Below, in pieces: positions 41,633 through 51,591 of a DNA stretch of 64,000 nt. This DNA comes from Prevotella intermedia ATCC 25611 = DSM 20706. GTDB taxonomy: Bacteria; Bacteroidota; Bacteroidia; Bacteroidales; Bacteroidaceae. Below the pieces are notes generated by a model that saw nothing but the letters and a program-made list of their open reading frames with translations, was not told where the DNA came from and did no database searches. Both the position numbers and the translations under genes were made by a program. The stretch lies in assembly GCF_001953955.1 (NCBI RefSeq), contig NZ_CP019300.1, forward strand, positions 372,001-436,000, written 5' to 3'. Numbering within the stretch: the stretch's first letter is position 1; every line of letters starts with the position of its first letter.

Positions 41633-42604
41633 TCAAAGTGTCCGCAAACGTTCTCTGCAATTCTCCAAAATACCGATGAGTTCGTCCATTTTGTTAGCTC
41701 GAAGCATCGCAATTCGTGTTTGCTTGAAATCAGGAACACCTTTGAAAATGGGCGACGCAGCAAGGTGTCGGCGGGTATGCAATATGCCTCTATACTCGTC
41801 AATCTTCTCTACATTGATGCGCAACATCTCTTCCAAAATGTCGATTTTATCGTCCAAAGTAAGTTTTTGGGTATCTGGAGCATCGGTTTCGCTAAACAAC
41901 CATGGGCAGCCAAAGGTTGCTCTGCCTATCATTACGGCATCTACGCCATAGCTGTCGAAACGCTTTTGCGCATCGGAAACGCTGGTTACATCGCCATTTC
42001 CTATTATCGGAATGTGTATGCGTGGATTTTTTTTCACTTCACCTATAAGCGTCCAGTCGGCTTCACCTGTGTACATCTGTGCGCGGGTGCGACCGTGGAT
42101 AGTCAATGCCTGTACTCCACAGTCCTGAAGTTGTTCGGCAAGGTCGGTTATAATAAGGTTGTTATCGTCCCAACCCAAGCGTGTTTTCACCGTAACGGGC
42201 GTGTTTACAGCCTTCACAACCTCGCGTGTTATCTCCAATAGCAACGGTATGTTCTTCAACATACCCGAACCTGCCCCTTTATTGGCTACCTTCTTCACGG
42301 GACAACCAAAGTTTATGTCGATTACATCGGGCTTTACCTGCTCTACTATCTTGGCAGCCTCAACCATCGATTCAACATCTTTTCCATATATCTGAATACC
42401 TACAGGGCGTTCCTCTTCGTCAATAACAATCTTGTTGAGTGTCGATTTTATACTACGTATGACTGCATCTGCCGACACAAACTCTGTATAGACCATTGCC
42501 GCACCGAAGCGTTTGCACATTTTACGGAAGCCTATATCGGTTACATCTTCCATCGGTGCCAAGAACAAAGGACGTTCTCCAAAATCTATCGTTCCTATTT
42601 TCAT
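41633..42604 (-). CDS. dusB: tRNA-dihydrouridine synthase (DusB type)
   Basis: 323 residues from ATG 42604 (MKIGTIDFGERPLFLAPMED); a longer frame to 42652 covers the promoter. It reduces uridines in the tRNA D-loop using FMN. Motifs: LFLAPMEDVTDIGFR, INFGCPVKKVANKGAGSG with the catalytic cysteine, TVKTRLGWDDNN, LTIHGRTRAQMYTGEADW and IGNGDVTS. The -7 box ends only four bases upstream of this ATG, so a leaderless or nearly leaderless mRNA is possible. Confidence 0.93.
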   Translation of the reverse strand: MKIGTIDFGERPLFLAPMEDVTDIGFRKMCKRFGAAMVYTEFVSADAVIRSIKSTLNKIVIDEEERPVGIQIYGKDVESMVEAAKIVEQVKPDVIDINFGCPVKKVANKGAGSGMLKNIPLLLEITREVVKAVNTPVTVKTRLGWDDNNLIITDLAEQLQDCGVQALTIHGRTRAQMYTGEADWTLIGEVKKNPRIHIPIIGNGDVTSVSDAQKRFDSYGVDAVMIGRATFGCPWLFSETDAPDTQKLTLDDKIDILEEMLRINVEKIDEYRGILHTRRHLAASPIFKGVPDFKQTRIAMLRANKMDELIGILENCRERLRTL

Positions 42605-42608
42605 ACTG

Positions 42609-42639
42609 CAAAGATACTGCTTTTTATTTGAACTACAAG
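42609..42639 (-). promoter_or_regulatory. Promoter directly abutting the dusB start
   Basis: On the minus strand CTTG (42636-42639), 19 bases, then TATCTTTG (42609-42616). Transcription would begin within a few bases of the ATG at 42604. Confidence 0.5.
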
Positions 42640-42843
42640 CGTTAAAATGCACTCACAAAAACAGTAGAAGTCAACCAAAAGTCGCTACAGACTTTCCTGA
42701 AACCCCAAAAACGCACAATAAACTTCGTGTTTTACCTTGGTTATTCGTACCTTTGCAACTACCAACAATCAACTAAACAGATAAATCAATTAATTGATTA
42801 TTTCAATATTTATAGTCGAACAATTTTAAAACATCACATCATT

Positions 42844-44778
42844 ATGAAAAAAGTCTATTTAACTTTTGTGTTCCTAATCGTGGGTATTCTCACATCGTTT
42901 GCCCAAAGTGCTGGCTGGATATTCCAACCTGGCAGTGAAGGACCTTGGTTTGAAAAGGAAATCGAACAAGGAAAACCAATGGAGTATTACGATTATGGCG
43001 GCCCCGAAAAAGGTATGCGAGGCAACTATGCTTACACCCTTCAACGTCTGAAACCAAGAAATTCAGACTCGCATATTACCATTATATTCGAGAAAATAGA
43101 GTTCGGCGAAGAAGACGAACTTCGCATTTACAACGGATTAATCGAGCTTTCTTGCGAAAAAGACCCCGACAGTGGCGACTATTTGTGGGGTTGGGCAAAG
43201 CAAGAACCGCTCAAAATAATCAAGGGAACACCTGAAAATCTGCCCATCAGAATAAGTTCAACCGCTGCCGATGGCGGTCTTTCGGTTGGTTGCTATGCTG
43301 CTACCACTATGCCAGGGTGGAAAGCGATGGTTTATTGCGTGAAGAACGGAGACCCCGAACCAAGCATTGAGACTCCCGAAGATAAGCCAAACTTCACCTT
43401 AAGGGTAGACCCGAACGCAAAGATTGAATACGACGAAGATGGCGAACCTAAGCCAATCTATCTGTATTTAGAGATGAAGGGCATCAAAGACAACCAGAAC
43501 ATTCAGATAGAACAGGACGGACAGAAGAACGACTACACGCTGAACAAGAAGGTTACCAACTCTATACAGTTGGAAGTAGAGCCTAACGACGTCATTAAAG
43601 TGTACGCCGACTTAGCTGCCTTCAAGGCACAAGCAGGCAAGTTGGTAACTTGTGAGTTAGGAAAGAACGTCCACCTGGAAACCCTTGACCTTATGATGAA
43701 CAAGATTACGGAGCTCGATTTGTCTCAACTTCCTAAGCTTCGCGAACTTGCCATCACCGATAACCGACTGACAACCATCGACCTTAGCAAGCTTCCTGAA
43801 CTGGAAGAGTTCTATGGCAGCTACAACAAGGTGGGCAAATTAGATATAAAAATGAACCCCGAGCTTGAAGTATTGGCGTGCGCTGGTATGGGATTGACAG
43901 AATTAGACCTCAGCAAGAACCATAAGCTCGAAAACATTACGGCAGGAAACAACGACTATACCACATTCCCCGATTTAAGCAACAAACCTTATTTGAAGTG
44001 GATTGATATGGAAGATTGTGGCATGAAGGAACTTGACGTAACAAAGTTCCCTAAGCTGAAATTCCTCGATTTATCGGGCAATCAGCTTACAAACATCGAC
44101 CTTTCAAAGAATCCTTTGCTCCGCAAACTCGACTTGGACAACAACCAACTCGATGCTTGTACCATTAACGACATTCTCTTCACAATTCCAAAGGCTAAGA
44201 AAGACGATGAGGCAGTATTGCTGATAAAAGGCAATACAGGCTCGGCTACCTGCGACAATGCACTGTTGGAGGGCAAGAACTGGAAGATGAACGTTACAGG
44301 CGATGGCTCTGGCTGCAACACAGTGCGCCTGCGCTTCGAGGAAAATACGCAAGGTTCTTTCAAGACAATCGTTGAAGAAAAGAATGTTCCTGAATGGACA
44401 CCTATCGAAAAAGGCAAGGACGTGAAGATTGAAGCTACACCAATTTCAGGTTATAAGTTTGTAAAGGCAATGCTCGACGGCAAGGACATTACTGGCAACA
44501 CGTTTAAAATCAACCAATATGGCGTTTTAGCAGCCGTGTTCGATGTTGACAACGGCATTCACAACGCTCAGGCGGAAGCCGTGAAAGTGGTACGCCACAA
44601 CGGCAACATCGTTGTTATGGGCTTGCAAGCCGAAAAGAACTACAACATCTACGATGCATCTGGTAAGCTGCTTAGCACAGGTCTTACCGATGCAAACGGC
44701 GAAGCTACCGTATCTTTGCCAGCAGGACACATTATTATAATACGACAAGGCAACCTTGCTATTAAGGTTATGCAATAA
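42844..44778 (+). CDS. Secreted leucine-rich-repeat protein with CUB-like N-terminal part
   Basis: 644 residues from ATG 42844 (MKKVYLTFVFLIVGILTSFA, signal peptide). Residues about 25-190 look like a CUB-type domain (EFGEEDELRIYNGLIE, ISSTAADGGLSVGC). From about 260 to 450 there are about nine internalin-type LRRs of 21-23 residues (TELDLSQLPKLRELAITDNR). Then a beta domain (LRFEENTQGSFKTIVEEKN), and a C-terminal sorting-like end (NYNIYDASGKLLSTGLTDAN ... VSLPAGHIIIIRQ). Likely exported to the surface, probably by type IX secretion. A -7 box TACCTTTG lies at 42748-42755. Unlike the other two large secreted proteins it has no small acidic partner. Confidence 0.85.
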   Translation: MKKVYLTFVFLIVGILTSFAQSAGWIFQPGSEGPWFEKEIEQGKPMEYYDYGGPEKGMRGNYAYTLQRLKPRNSDSHITIIFEKIEFGEEDELRIYNGLIELSCEKDPDSGDYLWGWAKQEPLKIIKGTPENLPIRISSTAADGGLSVGCYAATTMPGWKAMVYCVKNGDPEPSIETPEDKPNFTLRVDPNAKIEYDEDGEPKPIYLYLEMKGIKDNQNIQIEQDGQKNDYTLNKKVTNSIQLEVEPNDVIKVYADLAAFKAQAGKLVTCELGKNVHLETLDLMMNKITELDLSQLPKLRELAITDNRLTTIDLSKLPELEEFYGSYNKVGKLDIKMNPELEVLACAGMGLTELDLSKNHKLENITAGNNDYTTFPDLSNKPYLKWIDMEDCGMKELDVTKFPKLKFLDLSGNQLTNIDLSKNPLLRKLDLDNNQLDACTINDILFTIPKAKKDDEAVLLIKGNTGSATCDNALLEGKNWKMNVTGDGSGCNTVRLRFEENTQGSFKTIVEEKNVPEWTPIEKGKDVKIEATPISGYKFVKAMLDGKDITGNTFKINQYGVLAAVFDVDNGIHNAQAEAVKVVRHNGNIVVMGLQAEKNYNIYDASGKLLSTGLTDANGEATVSLPAGHIIIIRQGNLAIKVMQ

Positions 44779-44819
44779 TCAAAACATTGTTTCAACAACA
44801 ATCAACCGTTTTTTCAAGC

Positions 44820-44849
44820 GCGTGCGTCAGACTATTCTTTGGCGCACGC
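44820..44849 (+). terminator. Terminator of the secreted LRR gene
   Basis: Stem GCGTGCGTC (44820-44828) / GGCGCACGC (44841-44849) with one wobble pair, followed by CTTTTCTTTTTC. Confidence 0.7.
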
Positions 44850-45047
44850 ACTTTTCTTTTTCTGCGCACATAGAGTTCTCTTTCTTATCTTTGTTATAGG
44901 CTCGGGAACGTTTCCTTTGTACTTTGCAACTTTATCTTCTCAAGTTTTGTGTTGTATTTATCGTTCTTAAGAATGTGACAAATCACACCCTTACAAGGCT
45001 TTCCCCAATATTTTATTTTGTAAAAACAGCACATTGGCAAATTACTT

Positions 45048-45135
45048 ACATGTAAATAATTCTTTTTCAACGTGTAAGTAAATATTTCTTTACGTGTAAA
45101 TAAATATTTTTCTACACGTAAAGAATTTGGCAAAT
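45048..45135. repeat. 22-bp tandem repeat, about four units
   Basis: Units start at 45048, 45070, 45092 and 45114. The second and third (ACGTGTAAGTAAATATTTCT.., ACGTGTAAATAAATATTTTT..) are closest; the first and last are divergent (ACATGTAAATAATTC.., ACACGTAAAGAATTT..). TTGGCAAAT occurs on both flanks. The array lies between convergent transcription units in a 550-base gap (44779-45328) without a supportable gene. The period of 22 is two helical turns. It is not a CRISPR array: units are contiguous. Confidence 0.75.
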
Positions 45136-45279
45136 AAAAGTTTTGATGGGTAGAACTGCCTTTAAACAAAGCCAAAGGGCGTAGTTGTTATGCTGTGAAA
45201 TAAGGAAAATGTACGGTTCGTTATTGGGGACTGAAGCGTATAAGGATAAGCTTGTGTAAGTGTTTTAGTACAAAAAACG

Positions 45280-45308
45280 GGTGTGTCAAGTTCTGTTTTT
45301 GACACACC
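45280..45308 (-). terminator. Terminator of the YitT-family gene
   Basis: Stem GGTGTGTCAA / TTGACACACC with a 9-base loop, followed on the minus strand by a T run. It lies 20 bases after the gene's stop. Confidence 0.75.
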
Positions 45309-45328
45309 TGCTTGTTTTATTTCGTTTC

Positions 45329-46249
45329 TTAAGCGATTGTTCCGCTGTTGCTTTTTGCTGTTTTGCTCTTTACTTTGAACTTGTCGAAGCCGTGCCCGAA
45401 TACACTCATTACCTGACTTTGCGTTACAAAGGCGTGTGGGTCGATATCGTTGATGAGGTGGTAGAGCATTCTGGCTTCTCGCTGGCGTGTAACAACCAAT
45501 ACCACTTTCGTGTTTTGTCCGCTGTAATAGCCGTGCGCATCTATCGTCGTGCAACCACGATGGGGTGGCGTTTCTGTAATCTGCTTGCATATTTCTTCGT
45601 ATCGTTCCGAGATAATAAGGAACTGAACAGACCGCCTGCCTGCATTTACAACTTGGTCTAACACGAACGACACAATGGCCAAGCAAAGGTAACCATAGAT
45701 TACACGCTCCCAATCTTTCAGCACTACATAACTTAATGTAACGATAGAGGTATCGACCAAGATAAGCACACGGCCGAGAGAGATGTCGTGATATTTATTA
45801 ACGATGGCTGCTACAATGTCGGAACCGCCCGAACTACCGTTGTATGAGAGGCAGAAACCTAAGCCTAAGCCGCAGAACAGCGAACCTATGAGGGCAACCA
45901 TAAACGGCTGGTCGTTCAAGATAGTAGGGTTTGGGAAAGCCTCGCGCATAAATCCTACCGCGAAAGTCATAACCAATACGCCGTAGATAGTTTTAACACA
46001 GAACCGCCAACCAAGTGTCTTGAGGGCGAACGACAAAAGAAGAGCGTTCATAACGAAGTAGGTAACAGATACCTTAATATCCCATGCCCAAAACAAAATA
46101 GACGACAAACCTGCCACGCCACCTGTACTGATGTTGTTGGGTAGTAGGAAGATGGTCCAACCAATGCTATACGAGATACACCCGATAGCAATCATAATGT
46201 AATCTACGATTTCACGATAAAGTACCTTTTTTGTAATTGTAATCCCCAT
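45329..46249 (-). CDS. YitT-family membrane protein (DUF2179)
   Basis: 306 residues. The N-terminal 200 residues form five or six membrane helices (GCISYSIGWTIFLLPNNIS, AGLSSILFWAWDIKVSVTYF, SLFCGLGLGFCLSYNGSSGG). The C-terminal DUF2179 domain is soluble (SVQFLIISERYEEICKQI, RGCTTIDAHGYYSGQNTKVV). GSSGGSDIVAAIVNKY is a family signature. The family is widespread and its substrate is uncertain. It is a single-gene unit with its own terminator. Confidence 0.9.
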   Translation of the reverse strand: MGITITKKVLYREIVDYIMIAIGCISYSIGWTIFLLPNNISTGGVAGLSSILFWAWDIKVSVTYFVMNALLLSFALKTLGWRFCVKTIYGVLVMTFAVGFMREAFPNPTILNDQPFMVALIGSLFCGLGLGFCLSYNGSSGGSDIVAAIVNKYHDISLGRVLILVDTSIVTLSYVVLKDWERVIYGYLCLAIVSFVLDQVVNAGRRSVQFLIISERYEEICKQITETPPHRGCTTIDAHGYYSGQNTKVVLVVTRQREARMLYHLINDIDPHAFVTQSQVMSVFGHGFDKFKVKSKTAKSNSGTIA

Positions 46250-46435
46250 TGAATAAGTCTATTTATTTTTTGCAAAAGTACTTATTTATATCGAACAAAG
46301 CGATTTTTGCGATATAAAAAATGCCTTCATAAAGCATAAATAGCAATATGAAGGCACTTAATTACAGTTTTGTTTCTATTTATTATCTTGTTTTTTGTGT
46401 TGGCATATTGTTTTCTCGAGATAGGTGCGAACTAC

Positions 46436-48322
46436 TTATTTTACCCTTAAAGCGCGGGTAGCATTGAGCACGGCAAGCACCATTACGCCCACATCGGCAA
46501 ACACTGCCATTCCCATTGTTGCGACGCCGACGGTAGAAAGTGCAAGCACTGCCACCTTAATACCGATGGCAAACACTGCGTTCTGGCGCGCTATGCCGAT
46601 AGTACGACGAGAAATACCGATGGCTTTGGCTATTTTTGAAGGTTTGTCGTCCATTAAAACGACGTCGGCAGCCTCAATTGCAGCATCGCTTCCGAGTGCT
46701 CCCATCGCTATGCCGATGTCGGCACGAGCCAATACGGGGGCGTCGTTTATGCCGTCGCCGACAAAGGCGAGTGTGCCGTCGGCAGGCTTTTCGCCCAGCA
46801 AGCGTTCTACATACGCCACCTTGTCGGCAGGCATCAGCTCGCTGTAATGCTCGTCTATGCTCAGTTGTTCAGCTACAAACGCAGCCACTTCCTTGCGGTC
46901 GCCCGTCAGCATTACGGTTTTTTCTATGCCCGCTTTCTTCAGTGCGGCAATCGCAGGTGCAGCATCTGATTTTATTTGGTCGGATATTACGATGTGTCCG
47001 GCATGTTCTCCGTCCAACGCAACATATATCGTAGTGCCTTTAAGGTGTTGGCATTTTTCGCAAGTTGCTATCGTTGCACCGATTGACTCCATCATTTTCG
47101 CATTGCCGACACACACTTTTTTACCGTTGATTTCGGCAAAAATACCTTGCCCGGCAACTTCTTTCGTGTTTTCTATCTTACATTCGCACGACGTTCCCTT
47201 GTGGGCATTGCGCAGTGCTGCCGCAATGGGGTGGTTGGAATACTGCTCCACGTGGGCAGCAAGATGCAGGAGTTCTTGTTCCGAAAGTTCGTTCGGGTGA
47301 ACGGCTTCGACCTCGAAAACGCCGTGTGTAAGCGTACCCGTCTTGTCGAATACAATTGTTTTGGCACGGGCTAATGCTTCCATATAGTTGCCACCTTTTA
47401 TAAGAATGCCGACGTGTCCTGCACCACCAATACCGCAGAAGAACGACAACGGAATAGAGATAACCAAGGCACAAGGACAACTTACAATAAGGAAAGTAAG
47501 CGCACGGTAGAGCCAAGTAGACAGCGCATCGCTGTAGCTTGCTGCAAAAAATGGCGGAATGAACGCTAAAAAGAGGGCTGAAATAACCACGATTGGTGTG
47601 TAAACACGTGCAAAACGACGAATAAACGATTCGCTTTTCGACTTGCTTTCGCTCGCTTCTTCTACCAAATTCAATATCCTTGATGCGGTAGAATTGCTGA
47701 AAGTCTTGCTCACTTTCACCTTCAACAAGCCCGAAATATTCACACAACCCGACACAACAGCATCGCCAAGCGTTACATCTTTGGGTATGCTTTCGCCTGT
47801 CAGGGCTACCGTATTCAAACTTGAGCTGCCCTCAACGACCTCGCCATCGAGTGGAATCTTTTCGCCTGGCTTCACCAAAACCACCTCGCCAACGGCAACG
47901 GTAGCGGGGTTTACCACAATGGTTTCGCCGTTTCTTTCCACATTTGCCGTATCAGGGCGTATATCCATAAGGTCGGAAATGGAGTCTCGCGTCTTGTCTT
48001 CGGCGTAGTGTTCAAACAGTTCGCCCACTTGGAAGAACAGCATAACGAAGACACCTTCCAAGAATTGCGGTTCTCCGTTGGGCAAAAAGCCGACCACGAA
48101 GGCACCTATTGTGGCAACAGACATAAGGAAATTCTCGTCGAAAGGGTTGCCCTCCATAATTCCTTCCACCGCTTCGCCCAACACATCGTAGCTGATAAGC
48201 AAGTAAGGAATAAGGTAAACAACAAGCATTTGCCACGTTGGCAAATTGCAATTGCGCTCTACAATCCATGCCAACAATAGCAGCACGGACGTAAGAATGA
48301 TTCTTATAACTTTTTTCTTCAT
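46436..48322 (-). CDS. Heavy-metal P1B-type ATPase (Zn/Cd/Pb type)
   Basis: 628 residues with about eight membrane segments. The metal-binding motif SCPCALVIS, the phosphorylation motif DKTGTLTHG, SNHPIAAAL with the HP signature of P1B pumps, and GDGINDAPVLARADIGIAMG are present. CPC together with the overall sequence points to ZntA/CadA-type export of Zn, Cd or Pb rather than copper. No N-terminal metal-binding domain is present; the protein starts directly with a membrane region. A perfect 12-bp palindrome upstream may bind a metal-sensing repressor. Confidence 0.92.
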   Translation of the reverse strand: MKKKVIRIILTSVLLLLAWIVERNCNLPTWQMLVVYLIPYLLISYDVLGEAVEGIMEGNPFDENFLMSVATIGAFVVGFLPNGEPQFLEGVFVMLFFQVGELFEHYAEDKTRDSISDLMDIRPDTANVERNGETIVVNPATVAVGEVVLVKPGEKIPLDGEVVEGSSSLNTVALTGESIPKDVTLGDAVVSGCVNISGLLKVKVSKTFSNSTASRILNLVEEASESKSKSESFIRRFARVYTPIVVISALFLAFIPPFFAASYSDALSTWLYRALTFLIVSCPCALVISIPLSFFCGIGGAGHVGILIKGGNYMEALARAKTIVFDKTGTLTHGVFEVEAVHPNELSEQELLHLAAHVEQYSNHPIAAALRNAHKGTSCECKIENTKEVAGQGIFAEINGKKVCVGNAKMMESIGATIATCEKCQHLKGTTIYVALDGEHAGHIVISDQIKSDAAPAIAALKKAGIEKTVMLTGDRKEVAAFVAEQLSIDEHYSELMPADKVAYVERLLGEKPADGTLAFVGDGINDAPVLARADIGIAMGALGSDAAIEAADVVLMDDKPSKIAKAIGISRRTIGIARQNAVFAIGIKVAVLALSTVGVATMGMAVFADVGVMVLAVLNATRALRVK

Positions 48323-48353
48323 CGCTTTTTATGTTTTGTTACTGATTTCGATG

Positions 48354-48380
48354 CAAAGGTAAACAAAAGGTTGCGCAACC
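48354..48380 (-). promoter_or_regulatory. P-ATPase promoter with palindrome
   Basis: The minus-strand -7 box TACCTTTG (48354-48361) lies 31 bases upstream of the gene. Between it and the -33 region is the perfect palindrome GGTTGCGCAACC (48369-48380), a plausible operator of a metal-responsive regulator; no regulator gene is next to it. Confidence 0.45.
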
Positions 48381-48671
48381 AAGTTGCAAAGTTGCCGTGC
48401 GCTCATCGAATTGGAATGAGAAAGTCCAACGAATCGTACATAAATGCCTATCGATTAGGGTGAAATGGCTGAAAAACAAGTTAAAGCAAAAAATAAATGG
48501 ACTTTTATTCGTCTGTTCAGCAATTAATCCTTAATTTTGTGCGATTTTAAAAAGTTATGCGGAATAAGTAAACGCTTCACAAGGCAAAACTATAATTGTT
48601 CTTTTGCCTTTTTGTGGTCTTTACTTTTCCTTATGATGTTAGGTCAAAACAATAAGTATTTTAAATTTTAG

Positions 48672-50888
48672 ATGAACGTAATTACGAAAACTCTTCAATT
48701 GGCTGATGGAAGAAACATCACAATTGAAACTGGAAAGGTTGCAAAGCAAGCCGATGGCGCGGCAGTAATCAGAATGGGAAACACCGTGCTCCTCGCAACA
48801 GTTTGTGCAGCCAAAGAGGCAGTTCCAGGTACAGACTTTATGCCTTTGCAAGTAGATTATCGCGAGCAGTATGCTGCCGCAGGCCGCTTCCCTGGTGGTT
48901 TCACAAAGCGCGAAGGCAAAGCCAACGACGACGAAATTCTCACATCGCGTCTTGTAGACCGTGTGCTTCGTCCTCTTTTCCCTTCAGATTATCACACAGA
49001 AGTGTTCGTTACAGTAATGCTTCTTTCAGCTGACGGCGTTGATATGCCCGATGCTTTGGCAGGATTTGCAGCATCGGTAGCTATGCAATGCTCGGATATT
49101 CCTATCGAACACCCAATCTCTGAAGTGCGTGTAGCACGTGTAAACGGAGAATATATCATCGACCCAACCTTCGAACAAATGGAGGAAGCCGATATGGATA
49201 TTATGGTTGGTGCCACCAAGGACAACATTATGATGGTGGAGGGCGAAATGGACGAGGTGTCAGAACAAGACCTTATCAATGCCCTCAAGGCAGCGCACGA
49301 CGCTATCAAGCCTATGTGCGAAATACAGGAAGAACTTGCAAAGGAACTCGGTACAGACGTTAAGCGCGAATATTGCGACGAAGTGAATGACGAAGAGCTC
49401 CGCGAGCAGGTGAAGAAAGAAACGTATGATGCTTGCTATGCACAGGCACAGAGTGGCGACAACGACAAGAAGCACCGCGAAGAAGTTTACGACAAGATTA
49501 AGTCGGACTTCATTGAACGCTACGATGCAGCACATACCGACCTTTCGGAAGACGACCTCGAGGAAAAACACGCACAGATTGAACGTTACTACGCTGATGT
49601 ACAGCGCGACTCAATGCGCCGCAGCGTTCTTGATACAGGTAAGCGCATGGACGGCCGTGCATGCGATGAAATTCGCCCAATATGGTGCGAAGTAGACCCA
49701 CTTCCTATGCCTCACGGAAGCGCATACTTCCAACGTGGCGAAACATTGGCACTCGCTACTTGTACATTGGGTACGAAGTTGGACGAGAAGATGGTAGACA
49801 ACGTGCTCGACAAGAGCTACCAACGTTTCCTTCTTCATTATAATTTCCCTCCTTTCTGTACGGGCGAGGCAAAGGCGCAACGTGGTGTTGGCCGTCGCGA
49901 AATTGGTCATGGACACTTGGCTTGGCGCGGTTTGAAGGGCATGATACCAGAAGATTTCCCTTACACAGTGCGCCTTGTAAGTCAGGTGTTGGAGTCTAAC
50001 GGCTCTTCTTCTATGGCTACCGTATGCTCTGGAACACTTGCTTTGATGGACGCTGGTGTGCCTATCAAGAAGCCTGTATCGGGTATTGCAATGGGCTTGA
50101 TTAAGAATCCAGGTGAAGAAAAGTATGCCGTACTGAGCGATATTCTTGGCGACGAGGACCACTTGGGCGATATGGACTTCAAGACAACAGGTACTCGCGA
50201 CGGTATTACAGCGACACAGATGGATATTAAGTGCGACGGACTTTCGTTTGAAATCCTCGAGAAGGCACTTATGCAGGCAAAACAAGCTCGCGAATACATT
50301 CTCGGCAAGATAGTAGAAACCATTTCTGAACCACGCGAGGAGATGAAACCACAGGTTCCACGTATTGAAGCACTCGAAATTCCAAAAGAATTTATCGGTG
50401 CTATCATCGGTCCTGGCGGTAAGATTATCCAGCAGATGCAGGAAGAAAGCGGTGCTACCATCACCATAGACGAGGTTGATGGCGTTGGTAAAATCCAAGT
50501 TTCTGCACCTAACAAGAGTGCTATCAACGCAGCAATGGGCAAGATTAAGTCGATTGTTGCTGTACCAGAAATCGGTGAGGTTTACGAAGGAACAGTTCGT
50601 TCTATTATGCCTTACGGTTGCTTTGTTGAGATTATGCCAGGCAAGGACGGCTTGCTCCATATTTCAGAAATCGACTGGAAGCGTCTCGAAACTGTTGAAG
50701 AAGCAGGCATTAAGGAAGGCGACAAACTTCAGGTTAAGCTCCTCGACATCGACCCTAAGACTGGTAAGTACAAGCTTTCACGCCGTTGCTTACTCGAAAA
50801 ACCTGAAGGCTATGTAGAGCCACAGCGTCGTCCACGTGCCGACAGAGGCGAACGCCGCCCACGTCGCGACGACAACCACCGTTCATAA
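48672..50888 (+). CDS. pnp: Polyribonucleotide nucleotidyltransferase (PNPase)
   Basis: 738 residues. It degrades RNA 3' to 5' by phosphorolysis. The two RNase PH-like halves ([20 protein letters not shown] in the first, [20 protein letters not shown] in the second with the catalytic acidic residues), a helical linker, a KH domain ([20 protein letters not shown]) and an S1 domain ([30 protein letters not shown], in part) follow in order. The end is basic ([19 protein letters not shown]). The helical insert (about 230-310) is rather long and acidic. A -7 box TAATTTTG lies at 48532-48539. The intergenic stretch 48381-48671 has no gene. Confidence 0.97.
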   Translation: MNVITKTLQLADGRNITIETGKVAKQADGAAVIRMGNTVLLATVCAAKEAVPGTDFMPLQVDYREQYAAAGRFPGGFTKREGKANDDEILTSRLVDRVLRPLFPSDYHTEVFVTVMLLSADGVDMPDALAGFAASVAMQCSDIPIEHPISEVRVARVNGEYIIDPTFEQMEEADMDIMVGATKDNIMMVEGEMDEVSEQDLINALKAAHDAIKPMCEIQEELAKELGTDVKREYCDEVNDEELREQVKKETYDACYAQAQSGDNDKKHREEVYDKIKSDFIERYDAAHTDLSEDDLEEKHAQIERYYADVQRDSMRRSVLDTGKRMDGRACDEIRPIWCEVDPLPMPHGSAYFQRGETLALATCTLGTKLDEKMVDNVLDKSYQRFLLHYNFPPFCTGEAKAQRGVGRREIGHGHLAWRGLKGMIPEDFPYTVRLVSQVLESNGSSSMATVCSGTLALMDAGVPIKKPVSGIAMGLIKNPGEEKYAVLSDILGDEDHLGDMDFKTTGTRDGITATQMDIKCDGLSFEILEKALMQAKQAREYILGKIVETISEPREEMKPQVPRIEALEIPKEFIGAIIGPGGKIIQQMQEESGATITIDEVDGVGKIQVSAPNKSAINAAMGKIKSIVAVPEIGEVYEGTVRSIMPYGCFVEIMPGKDGLLHISEIDWKRLETVEEAGIKEGDKLQVKLLDIDPKTGKYKLSRRCLLEKPEGYVEPQRRPRADRGERRPRRDDNHRS

Positions 50889-50975
50889 TCGTAGGAACGA
50901 CAACCATGTTGTGGTTCCAATCCTACTTGACGGACTATTTAACGATTGATTTTAGATAGTTTACATAACTCCAAG

Positions 50976-51004
50976 TCCCGCAAACTCAAAACGAGTTTGC
51001 GGGA
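50976..51004 (+). terminator. Terminator of pnp
   Basis: Perfect 12-bp stem TCCCGCAAACTC / GAGTTTGCGGGA with a 5-base loop, followed by TTTTTG. Confidence 0.88.
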
Positions 51005-51121
51005 TTTTTGTTTCTTGCCCTACACGTGAGTTCAGCATAAGAAAGCAGGATAAGCAAGCAATCGTATAAGTATTCTTTCGGTAAGCCTCATAATAAAATA
51101 GTGAGAGATTTTCAATCTAAC

Positions 51122-51326
51122 TTTGTAAAGATTATTTTGTTAAAAAGTGATAACTGCGCTTTGACATTGCGAAAGCGGCTCTTTTGCAATGCAAAACCTA
51201 CGCTTTTACCGTGCAAAACAGCCGCTTTTGGAATGCAAAACAATAGGTTTTGTAATGCATTGATGAACAGATGGTTAGACGATAGTCGCTCTTGTGAAAA
51301 ATATTTACACTTTTATTATCTTCTTT
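51122..51326 (+). repeat. Intergenic repeat family, copy C
   Basis: Full-length copy between the pnp terminator and murF. Core 51154-51258 with module order CGGCTC arm, CTACGC module, AGCCGC arm (as in copy A), and tail CTTGTGAAAAATATTTACAC. The remaining part of this 700-base gap (51327-51538) shows no gene. Confidence 0.88.
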
Positions 51327-51538
51327 CCGTTCATAAAACAACTCGTGTTAATCTACCGAAAGCCCGATGAAACCGTAGACTTTTGCATATAAAAGCTATG
51401 AGATGGTTAGGTTATTGAACAAGTCTGGTATGGTTATAAGATGAGTACGGCGGCTGTACAGTGGCTTTGTACTGAAACAATCATATCTCTGCAGTTCCAT
51501 CGTTCTGCATTCCTTGCCTAATAAAAGCAGTCTATTTC

Positions 51539-51569
51539 TTTGATGTTTCTACTATTTCCATTACCTTTG
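51539..51569 (+). promoter_or_regulatory. Promoter of murF
   Basis: TTTG (51539-51542), 19-base spacer, TACCTTTG (51562-51569): a complete Bacteroidetes promoter, giving a leader of about 15-20 bases. Confidence 0.7.
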
Positions 51570-51591
51570 CATATATTAAAAACTCGAAGAT

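Noticed and set aside
45048..45135. Possible CRISPR array
   Set aside because: Units are contiguous 22-mers without spacers, only about four of them, and no cas genes are present in the window.
44894..45175. 93-codon minus-strand open frame across the tandem repeat
   Set aside because: Its residues are produced by the 22-bp repeat units and AT-rich gap; no protein family or start signal.
49611..50660. 349-codon minus-strand open frame
   Set aside because: Antisense of pnp; no start context or family.
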